Source of the DNA: DATFYM01 sp035315065
Lineage (GTDB): Bacteria > Acidobacteriota > Terriglobia > UBA7540
Length of the DNA stretch: 23,144 bases
Direction: 5' to 3'
NCBI GenBank assembly: GCA_035315065.1
Contig: DATFYM010000229.1
Location: 1-23,144, forward strand
Shown one piece after another: positions 7,775 through 14,679 of the stretch (positions are counted from its first letter, which is position 1; each line of letters opens with the position of its first letter). The notes beneath the pieces were generated by a model. The model had not been told where the DNA came from, did not search any database, and saw nothing but the letters and a program-made list of their open reading frames with translations. Both the position numbers and the translations under genes were made by a program.

Positions 7775-8728
7775 ATGCAGAGTGGCAGAGAACAAAGAAA
7801 ACTAGGCCCATATAAAGATGTCATTTGTTCCTCGACGCTTCACATTTTTTCTCTGCTCCTCTGTGTCTCTGCGTTGGAAGGTCTTGCGCCATGGTTGGGC
7901 ACACGCGCGTTATGCGCGCAGGGGCAAAAGACAGTCTGGAGCGACCAGGAAAAGCCTATCGTCGCGCAGTTGCAGACTCTGCGTGCGTTGCCCGACGACG
8001 TGCGGGCGCGCACCATGAAACAGCTTGCGCTCGACATCCGGCAGTTGCCGGCGACCGAGCACAAGGTGCGCCTGGCCAACAGTCTGGCCAATCTCTCCAC
8101 CGAAGGCGACTTTGGGCACGACACGTTGCAGGAGGTCGCCACGACCCTGGCCGACGCCCTCCGCGAGTCTCCGCCGCCGGCCAGCCACGAACAATCCGCT
8201 ACGGCTGCAATGGCCTACGTCGAACTCGCCCAGCTCGTGCGCTACGAGCACGTGCAGGCGGCGTTGGATTCCCCCCAATTCGCGGCCGCCATGTCCAAGC
8301 TCGCCGCGGACGACCAACGCCGCCAGCAAGCCGATTTCACCCTCACAGACCTCGATGGCACACCGTGGACTTTGAAGGACCTGCGCGGCAGAGTGGTCCT
8401 GGTGAACTTCTGGGCCACTTGGTGCCCGCCCTGCCGCAAGGAAATGCCCGACCTCCAGACGCTTTACACGCGGTTCAAGGAACAGGGTTTGGTGATCCTG
8501 GCCATCTCCGACGAAGCGGCCGGCAAGGTGAGGCCCTTTGTGGCCGAGCACAACGTCACTTATCCCGTCCTGCTCGATCCGGGACGAAAGGTGAACGAGC
8601 TATTCCAGGTGGAAGGAATACCCAAGAGCTTCGTCTACGATCGCAATGGCCGCCTGGCAGCCCAGGCGATCGACATGCGGACCCAGAAGCAGTTTTTGGA
8701 AATGCTCGCCCAGGCAGGAGTGCCCTAA
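7775..8728 (+). CDS. TlpA/ResA-like thioredoxin-fold protein, exported
   Basis: A 317-residue protein with a C-terminal redoxin domain (about residues 185-315): FTLTDLDG, then VNFWATWCPPC with active-site Cys217 and Cys220, then the cis-Pro motif GIPKSF (Pro283). Family knowledge: TlpA/ResA-type proteins reduce or exchange disulfides in periplasmic proteins, for example in cytochrome c maturation. Here no cyt c gene is adjacent. Residues 50-180 form a helical region of unknown role. The N-terminus has a hydrophobic stretch (HIFSLLLCVSALEGL) ending in ALCAQ, consistent with a signal peptide. The start ATG lies in a GCAGAG-type simple repeat and no ribosome binding site is obvious, so the exact N-terminus is unsure. 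Confidence 0.85.
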   Translation: MQSGREQRKLGPYKDVICSSTLHIFSLLLCVSALEGLAPWLGTRALCAQGQKTVWSDQEKPIVAQLQTLRALPDDVRARTMKQLALDIRQLPATEHKVRLANSLANLSTEGDFGHDTLQEVATTLADALRESPPPASHEQSATAAMAYVELAQLVRYEHVQAALDSPQFAAAMSKLAADDQRRQQADFTLTDLDGTPWTLKDLRGRVVLVNFWATWCPPCRKEMPDLQTLYTRFKEQGLVILAISDEAAGKVRPFVAEHNVTYPVLLDPGRKVNELFQVEGIPKSFVYDRNGRLAAQAIDMRTQKQFLEMLAQAGVP

Positions 8729-8748
8729 GGCAAGACAACTAGCTGGTC

Positions 8749-9114
8749 TCACGGCTGCGGATGGAGCGCGTGGGTTCTCACGCGCCAGTCGATCAGGAAC
8801 AAGGCGCCGACCAGAATCAGCGGTCCACCGATCACCAGACACCAATCCCAATGCGCCCGGGCTGTGGAAATGTACCAAGCCGCCAGTCCAAGGAACAAAA
8901 CGCCGGCTGCCCATTCCCAGCGCCATGAGATGGCCAGTATGCCAAGAATGATTCCGCTGGGAAGGAGGTGAATCAGGAGAGCGAGAATTGTCTTCCAGAA
9001 GCCAGAGTGCTCGCTGAACACATCGAGAGCAAAAAGGGCCACAAAAAAAGCAAACAGAATGCATAACACGCGGGGCGCCCAAAACAGCAACCGCTTCGGA
9101 AATGTTCTCGTCAT
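8749..9114 (-). CDS. Four-helix integral membrane protein (DUF7670-like)
   Basis: From the ATG at 9112-9114 this is a 121-residue protein with four predicted membrane helices (starting near LLFWAPRVLCILFAFFVALF, then LIHLLPSGIILGILAI, AAGVLFLGLAAWYI and CLVIGGPLILVGALFLI). It resembles a widespread family of about 120 residues that I believe is DUF7670 (unverified); function unknown. The open frame continues upstream into the end of the radical SAM gene, but the internal ATG is favoured: residues before it are polar and biased, and GAGGAG lies about 13 bases upstream. It begins 16 bases after the upstream gene stops, so the two are probably co-transcribed. It converges on the TlpA-like gene with a 20-base gap. 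Confidence 0.75.
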   Translation of the reverse strand: MTRTFPKRLLFWAPRVLCILFAFFVALFALDVFSEHSGFWKTILALLIHLLPSGIILGILAISWRWEWAAGVLFLGLAAWYISTARAHWDWCLVIGGPLILVGALFLIDWRVRTHALHPQP

Positions 9115-9130
9115 CGACTTTCGACTCTCC

Positions 9131-10243
9131 TCAGACCCTGATCCCTGTTCTGCGAGGTGAATACGGAATGGCGCTGATCTGCCCCTGGAACTCGCGGGCC
9201 CAGCGGCCGGGAATCGCCGTGCCACACGACGGGCAAGTCCCCTCGGGCGTCAGCCGGTACTGCCGGATGTGGTAGGCGTAGCGCTCCACGAGCAAATCGC
9301 CGCAGTGGTGGCAACGCGTATTTTCAAGATCGCCGACATGTCCCGGCAGGTTGCCGGCGTAAGTGTATCGCAGGCCGGCGCGCTTGCCGATAGCGACGGC
9401 TCGCCGTAGCGTCTCGGGAGGAGTGTCGTCGGGATCGGTCATCTTGTAGTTCTTGTGGAAGGCCGTGCAGTGCCACGGAATGTCGGGCGAGACGCTCACC
9501 AGGAAGTCGGCCAGACGATTCAGTTCGTCGTCAGAATCGTTGAAGCCGGGAATCAGCAGGGTGACGATCTCCACCCAGATGCCCATCGCGTGCAGGCTGC
9601 GAATAGTGTCGAGAATAGGCTGGAGGCGGCCCCCAAGCTGGCGATAATCGCGATCGTCGAAGCTCTTCAGGTCCACTTTGTAGAGGTCCACCCAGGGCCG
9701 CAGGTACTCCAGCACCTGCGGCGTGCCGTTACCGTTCGAGACGTAGCCGGTGGCGAGGCCGGCCGCGCGCGCCTCCTTGAAGACGGCCACCGCCCACTCA
9801 CTGGTGATGAGCGGCTCGTTGTAAGTGCTCACCACAACACGGGCGCCCTGGGCGAGCGCGTCGCGCACCAGAAGTTCCGGCTTGGCGGCCAGCGGCGGCG
9901 AGACGGCGGCAGGGTCGCGGATCGCCTGCGACGTCACCCAGTTCTGGCAATAGGCGCAGTGCAGGTCGCATCCGAGCATGCCGAAGCTGTAAGCCAGGGC
10001 CCCGGGGTAGGCATGGAAGAAGGGCTTCTTTTCGATAGGATCGCACTGCACGCCTCCCACGTAGCCCCAGGGGACGTACAACTTGCCGCCCTCGTTGAAC
10101 CGCACCTTGCACACGCCGACTTGACCGTCGGGGATGGGGCAGCAGTGCCCGCAGGCGTAGCAGCGCACAAAGCCCCGGTCCATCTTCTGGTAAAGATCGC
10201 CCTCGCGGACGTTGACGTGAAGAACTTCGTTCAGTGTCGCCAT
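9131..10243 (-). CDS. amrS: AmmeMemoRadiSam system radical SAM enzyme AmrS
   Basis: A 370-residue radical SAM protein. The cluster-binding motif is C92-x3-C96-x2-C99 (CDLHCAYC). An N-terminal cysteine-rich segment (Cys28, 31, 34, 35, 45; CYACGHCCPIPDG) and two C-terminal CxxC pairs (CHHCGD, CPSCG) match the AmrS family, which resembles pyruvate formate-lyase activases. Sequence landmarks such as YVGGVQCDPIEKKPFFH and STYNEPLITSEW agree. Family knowledge: AmrS is normally encoded with Memo-like and AMMECR1-like proteins; their reaction is undefined. Neither partner is in this window. The start at 10241-10243 is fixed by a strong AGGAGG eight bases upstream. A TATAAT on the minus strand at 10286-10291 may be its -10 box. 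Confidence 0.92.
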   Translation of the reverse strand: MATLNEVLHVNVREGDLYQKMDRGFVRCYACGHCCPIPDGQVGVCKVRFNEGGKLYVPWGYVGGVQCDPIEKKPFFHAYPGALAYSFGMLGCDLHCAYCQNWVTSQAIRDPAAVSPPLAAKPELLVRDALAQGARVVVSTYNEPLITSEWAVAVFKEARAAGLATGYVSNGNGTPQVLEYLRPWVDLYKVDLKSFDDRDYRQLGGRLQPILDTIRSLHAMGIWVEIVTLLIPGFNDSDDELNRLADFLVSVSPDIPWHCTAFHKNYKMTDPDDTPPETLRRAVAIGKRAGLRYTYAGNLPGHVGDLENTRCHHCGDLLVERYAYHIRQYRLTPEGTCPSCGTAIPGRWAREFQGQISAIPYSPRRTGIRV

Positions 10244-10285
10244 ACCGGCGCCTCCTACCACGAGTAAGCGGAACACCCCAGATTT

Positions 10286-10291
10286 ATTATA
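10286..10291 (-). promoter_or_regulatory. Candidate -10 box for the amrS unit
   Basis: A perfect TATAAT reads on the minus strand about 43 bases upstream of the amrS start. The sequence 17 bases further upstream (GGCCCA) does not resemble a -35, so recognition by the housekeeping sigma factor is uncertain. Confidence 0.35.
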
Positions 10292-10309
10292 CCGCCGAAA
10301 CCATTCGGT

Positions 10310-10414
10310 GGGCCACAGCGCGTGGGAAATTGACGATTGATGATCGGAGGAGAAGACGCAAGCCACGCGGGTCTTTCGATCGTCAACCGAAAATTGTCGA
10401 TCGGCAATTCCCGG
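10310..10414. repeat. Low-complexity spacer between ROK kinase and amrS genes
   Basis: The spacer is built of slipped copies of ATTGACGATTGATGATCG-like sequence and its complement (GATCGTCAA, ATTGTCGATCGGCAATT). The same family appears at 4336-4376 and 19133-19265. It could form an RNA hairpin downstream of the ROK gene, but no T-tract marks it as an intrinsic terminator. Confidence 0.5.
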
Positions 10415-11386
10415 TTAAAGGCCCATGGCCACACAAAGGGCGGCCACGTCGCCAATGCTCTCGCCGAGCGCCGCAGGCACTACCTCGCACGCCGCCGCCG
10501 GGGTCGCAAGGGCTTCGCGTTGGATCACCGCGCGAGCCGGGTCGAGCAGTGTATCTCCCAGGCGCATCGCCACGCCGCCGATCACGATCCGCTCGGGATT
10601 CAGGATGTCCACCAGGATAGCCAGTACGCCCCCCAGGCGCTTGCCGGTGGAGTGAATCAGGCGGGCGGCGAGGGCATCGCCCTTCTGTGCGGCCAGGGCA
10701 ACGTCGCGAGCCGTGATGGGCAGTCCCTTGCGAACCACCTCAGTGAGGATCGTGGCCTCTTCTCTCTTCTGCGCGGCAGTAACCATTCGGGTCGCGACCT
10801 GCGCCATGCCCCCGCCACTTACCCAACCCTCCACTGAGCCTGCCTTGTAGTACCCGATGGGTCCGGATCGGGTCAGGCGCACGTGACCGATTTCTCCTGC
10901 CATGTCGTTGGTGCCATGGTAGAGGTGCCCGTCGGTGATGATCCCCGCCCCGAAACCGGTGCCCATGGTGATGAAGACCATGTTCCGGCATCCCTGCCCG
11001 GCCCCAAAGCGATGCTCGGCCACCGCTCCCGCGTTGGCGTCGTTTTCGACGTGGCATTCGACCTTGAATTCATCCTCCAAGATCGCTTTGATGGGAATGT
11101 CAACCCAAGTGGATAGGTTTGGCGGCGCCTGGATCACACCTCGAATGCGATCCAGCGGACCGCCGCAACTGACACCGATGGTCCGAATGGCGGCGCCATC
11201 CAACCGGCGCTGCGCGAGCATGCGTCGAACCGCCTTCTTGATGAGGCGGACCGCAGGTTCCGCGCCCTTCTCGGGTCGAGTGGGAAATTCGATGCGACCG
11301 AGCACCGCGGGTGGCGCCGAAGAAACCAGGACCGCAGTCTTGGTTCCCCCGATGTCGACCCCAACCAGAATATCTCGTTTTAGCAT
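10415..11386 (-). CDS. ROK-family sugar kinase (glucokinase-like), zinc motif absent
   Basis: A 323-residue ROK protein. Features are the N-terminal phosphate-binding motif DIGGTK (11-16), a catalytic Asp116 in ENDANAG, the GTGFGAGI loop (142-149) and EIGH (165-168). Family knowledge: ROK kinases phosphorylate glucose, N-acetylglucosamine, N-acetylmannosamine or related sugars in the cytoplasm. No helix-turn-helix domain precedes the kinase, so it is an enzyme, not a repressor. The hallmark CxCGxxGCxE zinc site is replaced by IGYYKAGSVE (177-186), keeping the Glu and the preceding His but none of the cysteines. A subgroup with GPxGYxKAGSxEG exists in my memory of the family, so this is likely a functional variant with uncertain substrate. 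It starts 29 bases after the TPR gene, likely in the same transcript. Confidence 0.88.
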   Translation of the reverse strand: MLKRDILVGVDIGGTKTAVLVSSAPPAVLGRIEFPTRPEKGAEPAVRLIKKAVRRMLAQRRLDGAAIRTIGVSCGGPLDRIRGVIQAPPNLSTWVDIPIKAILEDEFKVECHVENDANAGAVAEHRFGAGQGCRNMVFITMGTGFGAGIITDGHLYHGTNDMAGEIGHVRLTRSGPIGYYKAGSVEGWVSGGGMAQVATRMVTAAQKREEATILTEVVRKGLPITARDVALAAQKGDALAARLIHSTGKRLGGVLAILVDILNPERIVIGGVAMRLGDTLLDPARAVIQREALATPAAACEVVPAALGESIGDVAALCVAMGL

Positions 11387-11415
11387 GTGGTTATGGGAGA
11401 CGTCCTGGGCCGAAT

Positions 11416-11895
11416 TCAGTTCCTCGAAGCGCGAGACGGCGGGTGCGAGACTCTCAGTTCCTTCTCGAGCCGCACGACGGCCCTCTGCGCGCCTCGCGCC
11501 TCCATGGCGTCCTTGTCGGAGGGAAGTTCATCGAGGTACTTCCGGTAGGCGCCCAGGGCCTTCTGCTTGAGGCCGAGCTTCTCGTACACCTTGCCCAAGC
11601 CGAGGTAAGCAGGAGCGTAGTTGGGGTCGGTGTCGCGAGCTTCCTCGAAGCGGCTGAGCGCGCCCCGATAATTCCCCCGCCGCAAATAGAACTTGCCGAT
11701 CTCCACGCACTTAGGGGCGCCTGGCGGGTAGTACTGGCGCTCGTCGGGAATCTGGCCGAGGACGGGAGAGGGCTGGCTGGTGGAAGTCCCCTTGTCCTGG
11801 TCCTGCGCGGGCTGGTCGCTCTGCGCGCGCAGGCCCCCCCAACCCCAGCCCAGAACCACCAACGCCGTTACTGCCGAGATCAGATTGCGTCGCAT
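11416..11895 (-). CDS. Exported TPR protein
   Basis: A 159-residue protein with a clear signal peptide (MRRNLISAVTALVVLGWGWG, cleavage near LRAQ), a polar Gln/Ser linker and two tetratricopeptide repeats (about residues 60-130: GKFYLRRGNYRGALSRFEEA, then APAYLGLGKVYEKLGLKQKA). It is probably a small periplasmic scaffold. First gene of a unit with the ROK kinase. Its ATG follows a good -35 (TTGACA at 11925-11930) and a weak -10 at 17-base spacing that would place the transcript start on the ATG itself. No Shine-Dalgarno sequence is present, in agreement with leaderless translation. Confidence 0.85.
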   Translation of the reverse strand: MRRNLISAVTALVVLGWGWGGLRAQSDQPAQDQDKGTSTSQPSPVLGQIPDERQYYPPGAPKCVEIGKFYLRRGNYRGALSRFEEARDTDPNYAPAYLGLGKVYEKLGLKQKALGAYRKYLDELPSDKDAMEARGAQRAVVRLEKELRVSHPPSRASRN

Positions 11896-11901
11896 GTCTA
11901 A

Positions 11902-11930
11902 ATCTTGCGGCAGGCGGCGCTGCGTGTCAA
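11902..11930 (-). promoter_or_regulatory. Promoter of the TPR-ROK unit, possibly leaderless
   Basis: On the minus strand a perfect TTGACA (11925-11930) is followed after 17 bases by CAAGAT (11902-11907), then six bases, then the ATG. The -35 is convincing while the -10 matches only three of six positions. Confidence 0.45.
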
Positions 11931-11937
11931 TCTTAGG

Positions 11938-12141
11938 CTATCAGCATTCAGCGAAAAGAGCCATCAGCTATCAGCCTTCAGCGAGTAGCGACAAGTCGTG
12001 ACTTATGGCTTCGTCTTTGCTGACGGCTGATAGCGGAAGGCGATGGCTTTTTTTGCTGAAGGCCGAGGGCTGATACCTGACATCTATCTATCTGATAAGC
12101 TGACGGCTGATGGCTGAGCGCTGATTGCTGACGGCTTTTCC
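11938..12141. repeat. Near-palindromic spacer of CAGCCATCAGCTATCAG-type repeats
   Basis: The divergent spacer between the TPR and Nudix genes consists of slipped copies of CAGCTATCAGCCTTCAGC in one half and GCTGACGGCTGATAGC in the other. The two halves can pair as a long imperfect hairpin (about 11958-11985 with 12018-12050). The same family recurs at 3606-3650 and 15343-15415. No gene is present. Confidence 0.7.
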
Positions 12142-12546
12142 ATGACTGATCTACTGCCCACTCTCGTGACGGCCGGCATCATAGTGGATGGAGACCGTAT
12201 CTTGATTTGTCAGCGGCACCACACAGACGCCTACGGCCTCCAATGGGAATTCCCGGGCGGAAAGGTGCAGGACGGCGAGTCACTCGAAGCCGCGCTGCAG
12301 CGCGAGTTGGACGAGGAACTGGCGATTGAGGCCAGCGTGGGCAGAGAGGTCCACCGGGTTCGGCATCACTACCCCGACCGCTACGTGGAGGTGGTGTTCT
12401 TCGCGGTTCCATCGTATCGTGGGACCGTGCAGAATCGAGTTTTCGAAGCTATCCAGTGGGCGCCGCGGGCGGAATTGAAGCAATACAACTTTCTCGCGGC
12501 TGACCTGGAGCTGATCCAGAGGATCGGGCGAGGCGAACTCGTTTAA
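12142..12546 (+). CDS. Nudix hydrolase, MutT-like (8-oxo-dGTP diphosphatase candidate)
   Basis: A 134-residue single-domain Nudix protein. The Nudix box spans residues 40-62: G40-x5-E46-x7-R54-E-L-x-E58-E59, which binds the catalytic metal. The usual Gly two residues before the end is Ala61. The N-terminal VTAGIIVDGDRILICQR and the segment LQWEFPGGKV match MutT-type enzymes that sanitise oxidised nucleotides or related NDP substrates. Length fits MutT. Substrate identity is inferred only. The ATG directly follows the repeat spacer and lacks a visible ribosome binding site. The WD40 gene starts 10 bases downstream, so the two may be co-transcribed. Confidence 0.88.
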   Translation: MTDLLPTLVTAGIIVDGDRILICQRHHTDAYGLQWEFPGGKVQDGESLEAALQRELDEELAIEASVGREVHRVRHHYPDRYVEVVFFAVPSYRGTVQNRVFEAIQWAPRAELKQYNFLAADLELIQRIGRGELV

Positions 12547-12556
12547 GAGGTGTCAG

Positions 12557-13699
12557 GTGTCAGGTATCAGGCGTCAGGATCAGGGACAGTCGAAGGTTGA
12601 AGGTCGAAGGTCGCAAGGTCTTTATTCTGCTTTCTGCTTTCTGATCTCTAACTTGCTTTTTGTGTGCCTGTGCGTCTCGGCGCAGAAACTGGCGTTCGCG
12701 CAGGTGGAGAGTGTGCCCGGACCGCCGTCGCCGCCGATCTGGACTAGCCACGGGCGGGTGGAGGGCCACTTGGCGCTGCACTACTCGCCCGCGGGCGCGT
12801 TCTCCCCGGACAGCACAACCCTCGCCGTGGTCAACGAGGAAGAGGTCGTGCTCATGGACCTCGGCGCCGCCGACGTGCGCAAAGTCCTGAAACCGCACAT
12901 CAAGGATATTGGCGACCTCCGCATCCACTCGGCGAATTACATTTCTCCCACCCGGCTGTTCATTCTTGCCTACGGCCTGATCGAGGGGAAGGGCGGCAAG
13001 GGCGGCGCCGTGGCCACGCCGACCCTCGGCTTCCAGTGGGTGATCGATCAAGACGCACTGTACGACAAGGTGGACGCCATCGGCAGCGGCGGCGGATTCG
13101 GGCCCCCGATGTATTTTCCCCTCATCGACTACGTTGGCCTCTACAAGGATGGCGATTTCACGCTCTGGAACGCCAACAGTGGCCGCGCCATGAGCATCAA
13201 AATCCCCGACCTCACCCGGCGGCCCAATCTCTATGCCTTCTCACCCGACGGCCACTTTCTGCTGTTGGCCCAGATCGAGGGGAGCGGCAGCGCCGATCCC
13301 GTGGTGGTTCTGCTGAAGGAACATAAGTTCGCGGACGCGCTGCCCGGGCACCAGGGCACCGTCCTCTGCCTGTCTTTCTCATCAGATAGCCGCCTGGTCG
13401 CAACCGCGTGCGAGGATGGCAAGGTCCGGATCTGGAGGGAGGGAGATTGGAAGCTTCTCCAGACCCTGAGCGGCCACGTCGGACCCGTCCACTGGGCCGA
13501 GTTCTCTCCCGACGGCAAATGGCTGGCCTCGGCGGGCGAAGACAAGACCGTGCGTGTCTGGAACGTCGAAACCGGCCAGCTCGTCCAGACGCTGAGCGAG
13601 AGCAGGGAGCCTGTCTTGACGGTGGCGTTCTCACCCAACGGACAGTACATCGCTGCCTCCACGGAGAATGCTGCGCTGGTGTGGCAACGCACGCAGTAG
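12557..13699 (+). CDS. Exported WD40 repeat protein
   Basis: A 380-residue protein. The C-terminal third has three clear WD40 blades (GHQGTVLCLSFSSDSRLVAT..DGKVRIW; GHVGPVHWAEFSPDGKWLAS..DKTVRVW; EPVLTVAFSPNGQYIAAS..ALVWQ). Weaker FSPD segments earlier (AFSPDSTTLAVV, YAFSPDGHFLLLA) suggest a complete propeller. The N-terminus has a hydrophobic stretch (AFCFLISNLLFVCLCVSA) ending in AFAQ, a plausible signal peptide, so it should act in the periplasm as a binding scaffold. The start is uncertain: the GTG at 12557 lies in a GTCAGG-type simple repeat, and an in-frame TTG at the hydrophobic segment is an alternative. Confidence 0.8.
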   Translation: MSGIRRQDQGQSKVEGRRSQGLYSAFCFLISNLLFVCLCVSAQKLAFAQVESVPGPPSPPIWTSHGRVEGHLALHYSPAGAFSPDSTTLAVVNEEEVVLMDLGAADVRKVLKPHIKDIGDLRIHSANYISPTRLFILAYGLIEGKGGKGGAVATPTLGFQWVIDQDALYDKVDAIGSGGGFGPPMYFPLIDYVGLYKDGDFTLWNANSGRAMSIKIPDLTRRPNLYAFSPDGHFLLLAQIEGSGSADPVVVLLKEHKFADALPGHQGTVLCLSFSSDSRLVATACEDGKVRIWREGDWKLLQTLSGHVGPVHWAEFSPDGKWLASAGEDKTVRVWNVETGQLVQTLSESREPVLTVAFSPNGQYIAASTENAALVWQRTQ

Positions 13700-13718
13700 A
13701 GATTCTCTGCCGCTCATT

Positions 13719-13865
13719 TCATTCGGGAGCTGGTGTTGGGCGCACGACTTGCTCCTCGATGAGGGTATAGTCGGGCGGAACCTGGAAGAGTTCCGGTGAC
13801 GGCTCCTCGCGCACAATGTTGGTGAGGCGATTCACCTCGTTTCCCGTGCGCGGATCATCCGATGG
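13719..13865 (-). pseudogene. C-terminal remnant of a secreted-type protein
   Basis: On the minus strand 49 codons are open between an in-frame TGA (13866-13868) and a terminal TGA (13719-13721). The translation reads like a real protein end (DDPRTGNEVNRLTNIVRE, then EPSPELFQVPPDYTLIEEQ), a style I know from C-termini of acidobacterial exported proteins (x-P-x-LFQVPxDY). No start or signal peptide remains upstream, so I read it as the surviving 3' end of a deleted gene. The parent family is not identified. Confidence 0.45.
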
Positions 13866-14234
13866 TCATGAGAAGCGTTTCCCCAACAACTTACGGCGAT
13901 TTTGACCCGTGTTTTGACAGAATTAGGTTGGAATTGACCTTTTCTCATTGCCGATTGCGCTTAAATCTTTTATTTTCAGTATGGCGTTCGACGCACCGCC
14001 GAGTAAAGGCCCGCTGCTGGTTCAGTCTTCCGGCCGCCATAGGAACCATCATCTATCCTGGCATTCGCACCATGCCGGTCCGGGCGGACAGCGCATGGGC
14101 TAGGGGCGGGAACGCTGGGAGACGAACGCAGGAAACGTCCTTCGAGAAGCTCTCGCCGCAGCATAAAACGTTGGCTGACGGGGCGATTGCGCCAAAAAAT
14201 GAAAAAAAGGGTCAATCAAACCTGGCAAGTGCTG
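13866..14234. other. Spacer without recognisable gene
   Basis: A moderately AT-rich start (13900-13985) grades into GC-rich sequence. A plus-strand frame crosses it (13862-14239), but its translation has no family resemblance, domain pattern or signal peptide. I see nothing else here apart from a small CGAGA/TCTCG hairpin near 14143-14155. Confidence 0.4.
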
Positions 14235-14679
14235 TATAATAAATGACATGGCCCCAAAAACAAACCCGGGAACAGACCTGGAAAAAGTGCCGAGTGACAA
14301 AGTGACGAGTGGCAAGCGAAAAAGCACCCAGGGCGGCAACTGTGAGGTTCCGATCGCAGGGGCTGGCAGGGATCTGAATCAGAACCGGTTTTCGGGTTGT
14401 GGGAGTCGTCCGTTCTCCATAGCTCCGGACTCTGTTGCTCTGAACTCTGGTCTCTGACGACTCGCCCGAAGCGCGAGTCGTTTGGCCGAAGGGGCCGACC
14501 AGGGTCTGATGTCCGACTTTGGCTTGGTCAACCCCTTCCGGGGTTGCGTACCCTCCTCGCCGCAGGGTTCCGTGGGCTCCCGCCAACGGCTACTCACAGT
14601 TCACCGCTCCACGGTGAGGACATGCTCGTTGTGGCACACCTTCTGAGGACTGCTTACCTTTTAACCGGGGGTTCGTCCA
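14235..14679 (+). promoter_or_regulatory. Structured leader of the sigma operon with candidate -10
   Basis: A perfect TATAAT at 14235-14240 has no good -35. It is followed by about 440 non-coding bases rich in hairpins: GACTCG/CGAGTC (about 14458-14478), GGCC GAAG GGGCC (about 14484-14496), and AACCCC TTCC GGGGTT (about 14529-14544), with ACCCT/AGGGT further on. It also contains a GTGACAAAGTGACGAGTGGC simple repeat near 14293. A long folded 5' leader for the sigma gene, an autonomous small RNA or a repeated palindromic element are all possible. Confidence 0.35.

Noticed and set aside
9455..10267. 270-codon plus-strand frame opposite amrS
   Set aside because: Antisense shadow of a well-identified gene; no domain or start signal.
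12040..12062. Hairpin plus T-run resembling an intrinsic terminator
   Set aside because: It lies in a divergent spacer with no plus-strand gene ending upstream; better explained by the palindromic repeat family.
13862..14239. 125-codon plus-strand frame upstream of the sigma operon
   Set aside because: No family resemblance, composition changes abruptly along it, and it runs into the leader sequence.
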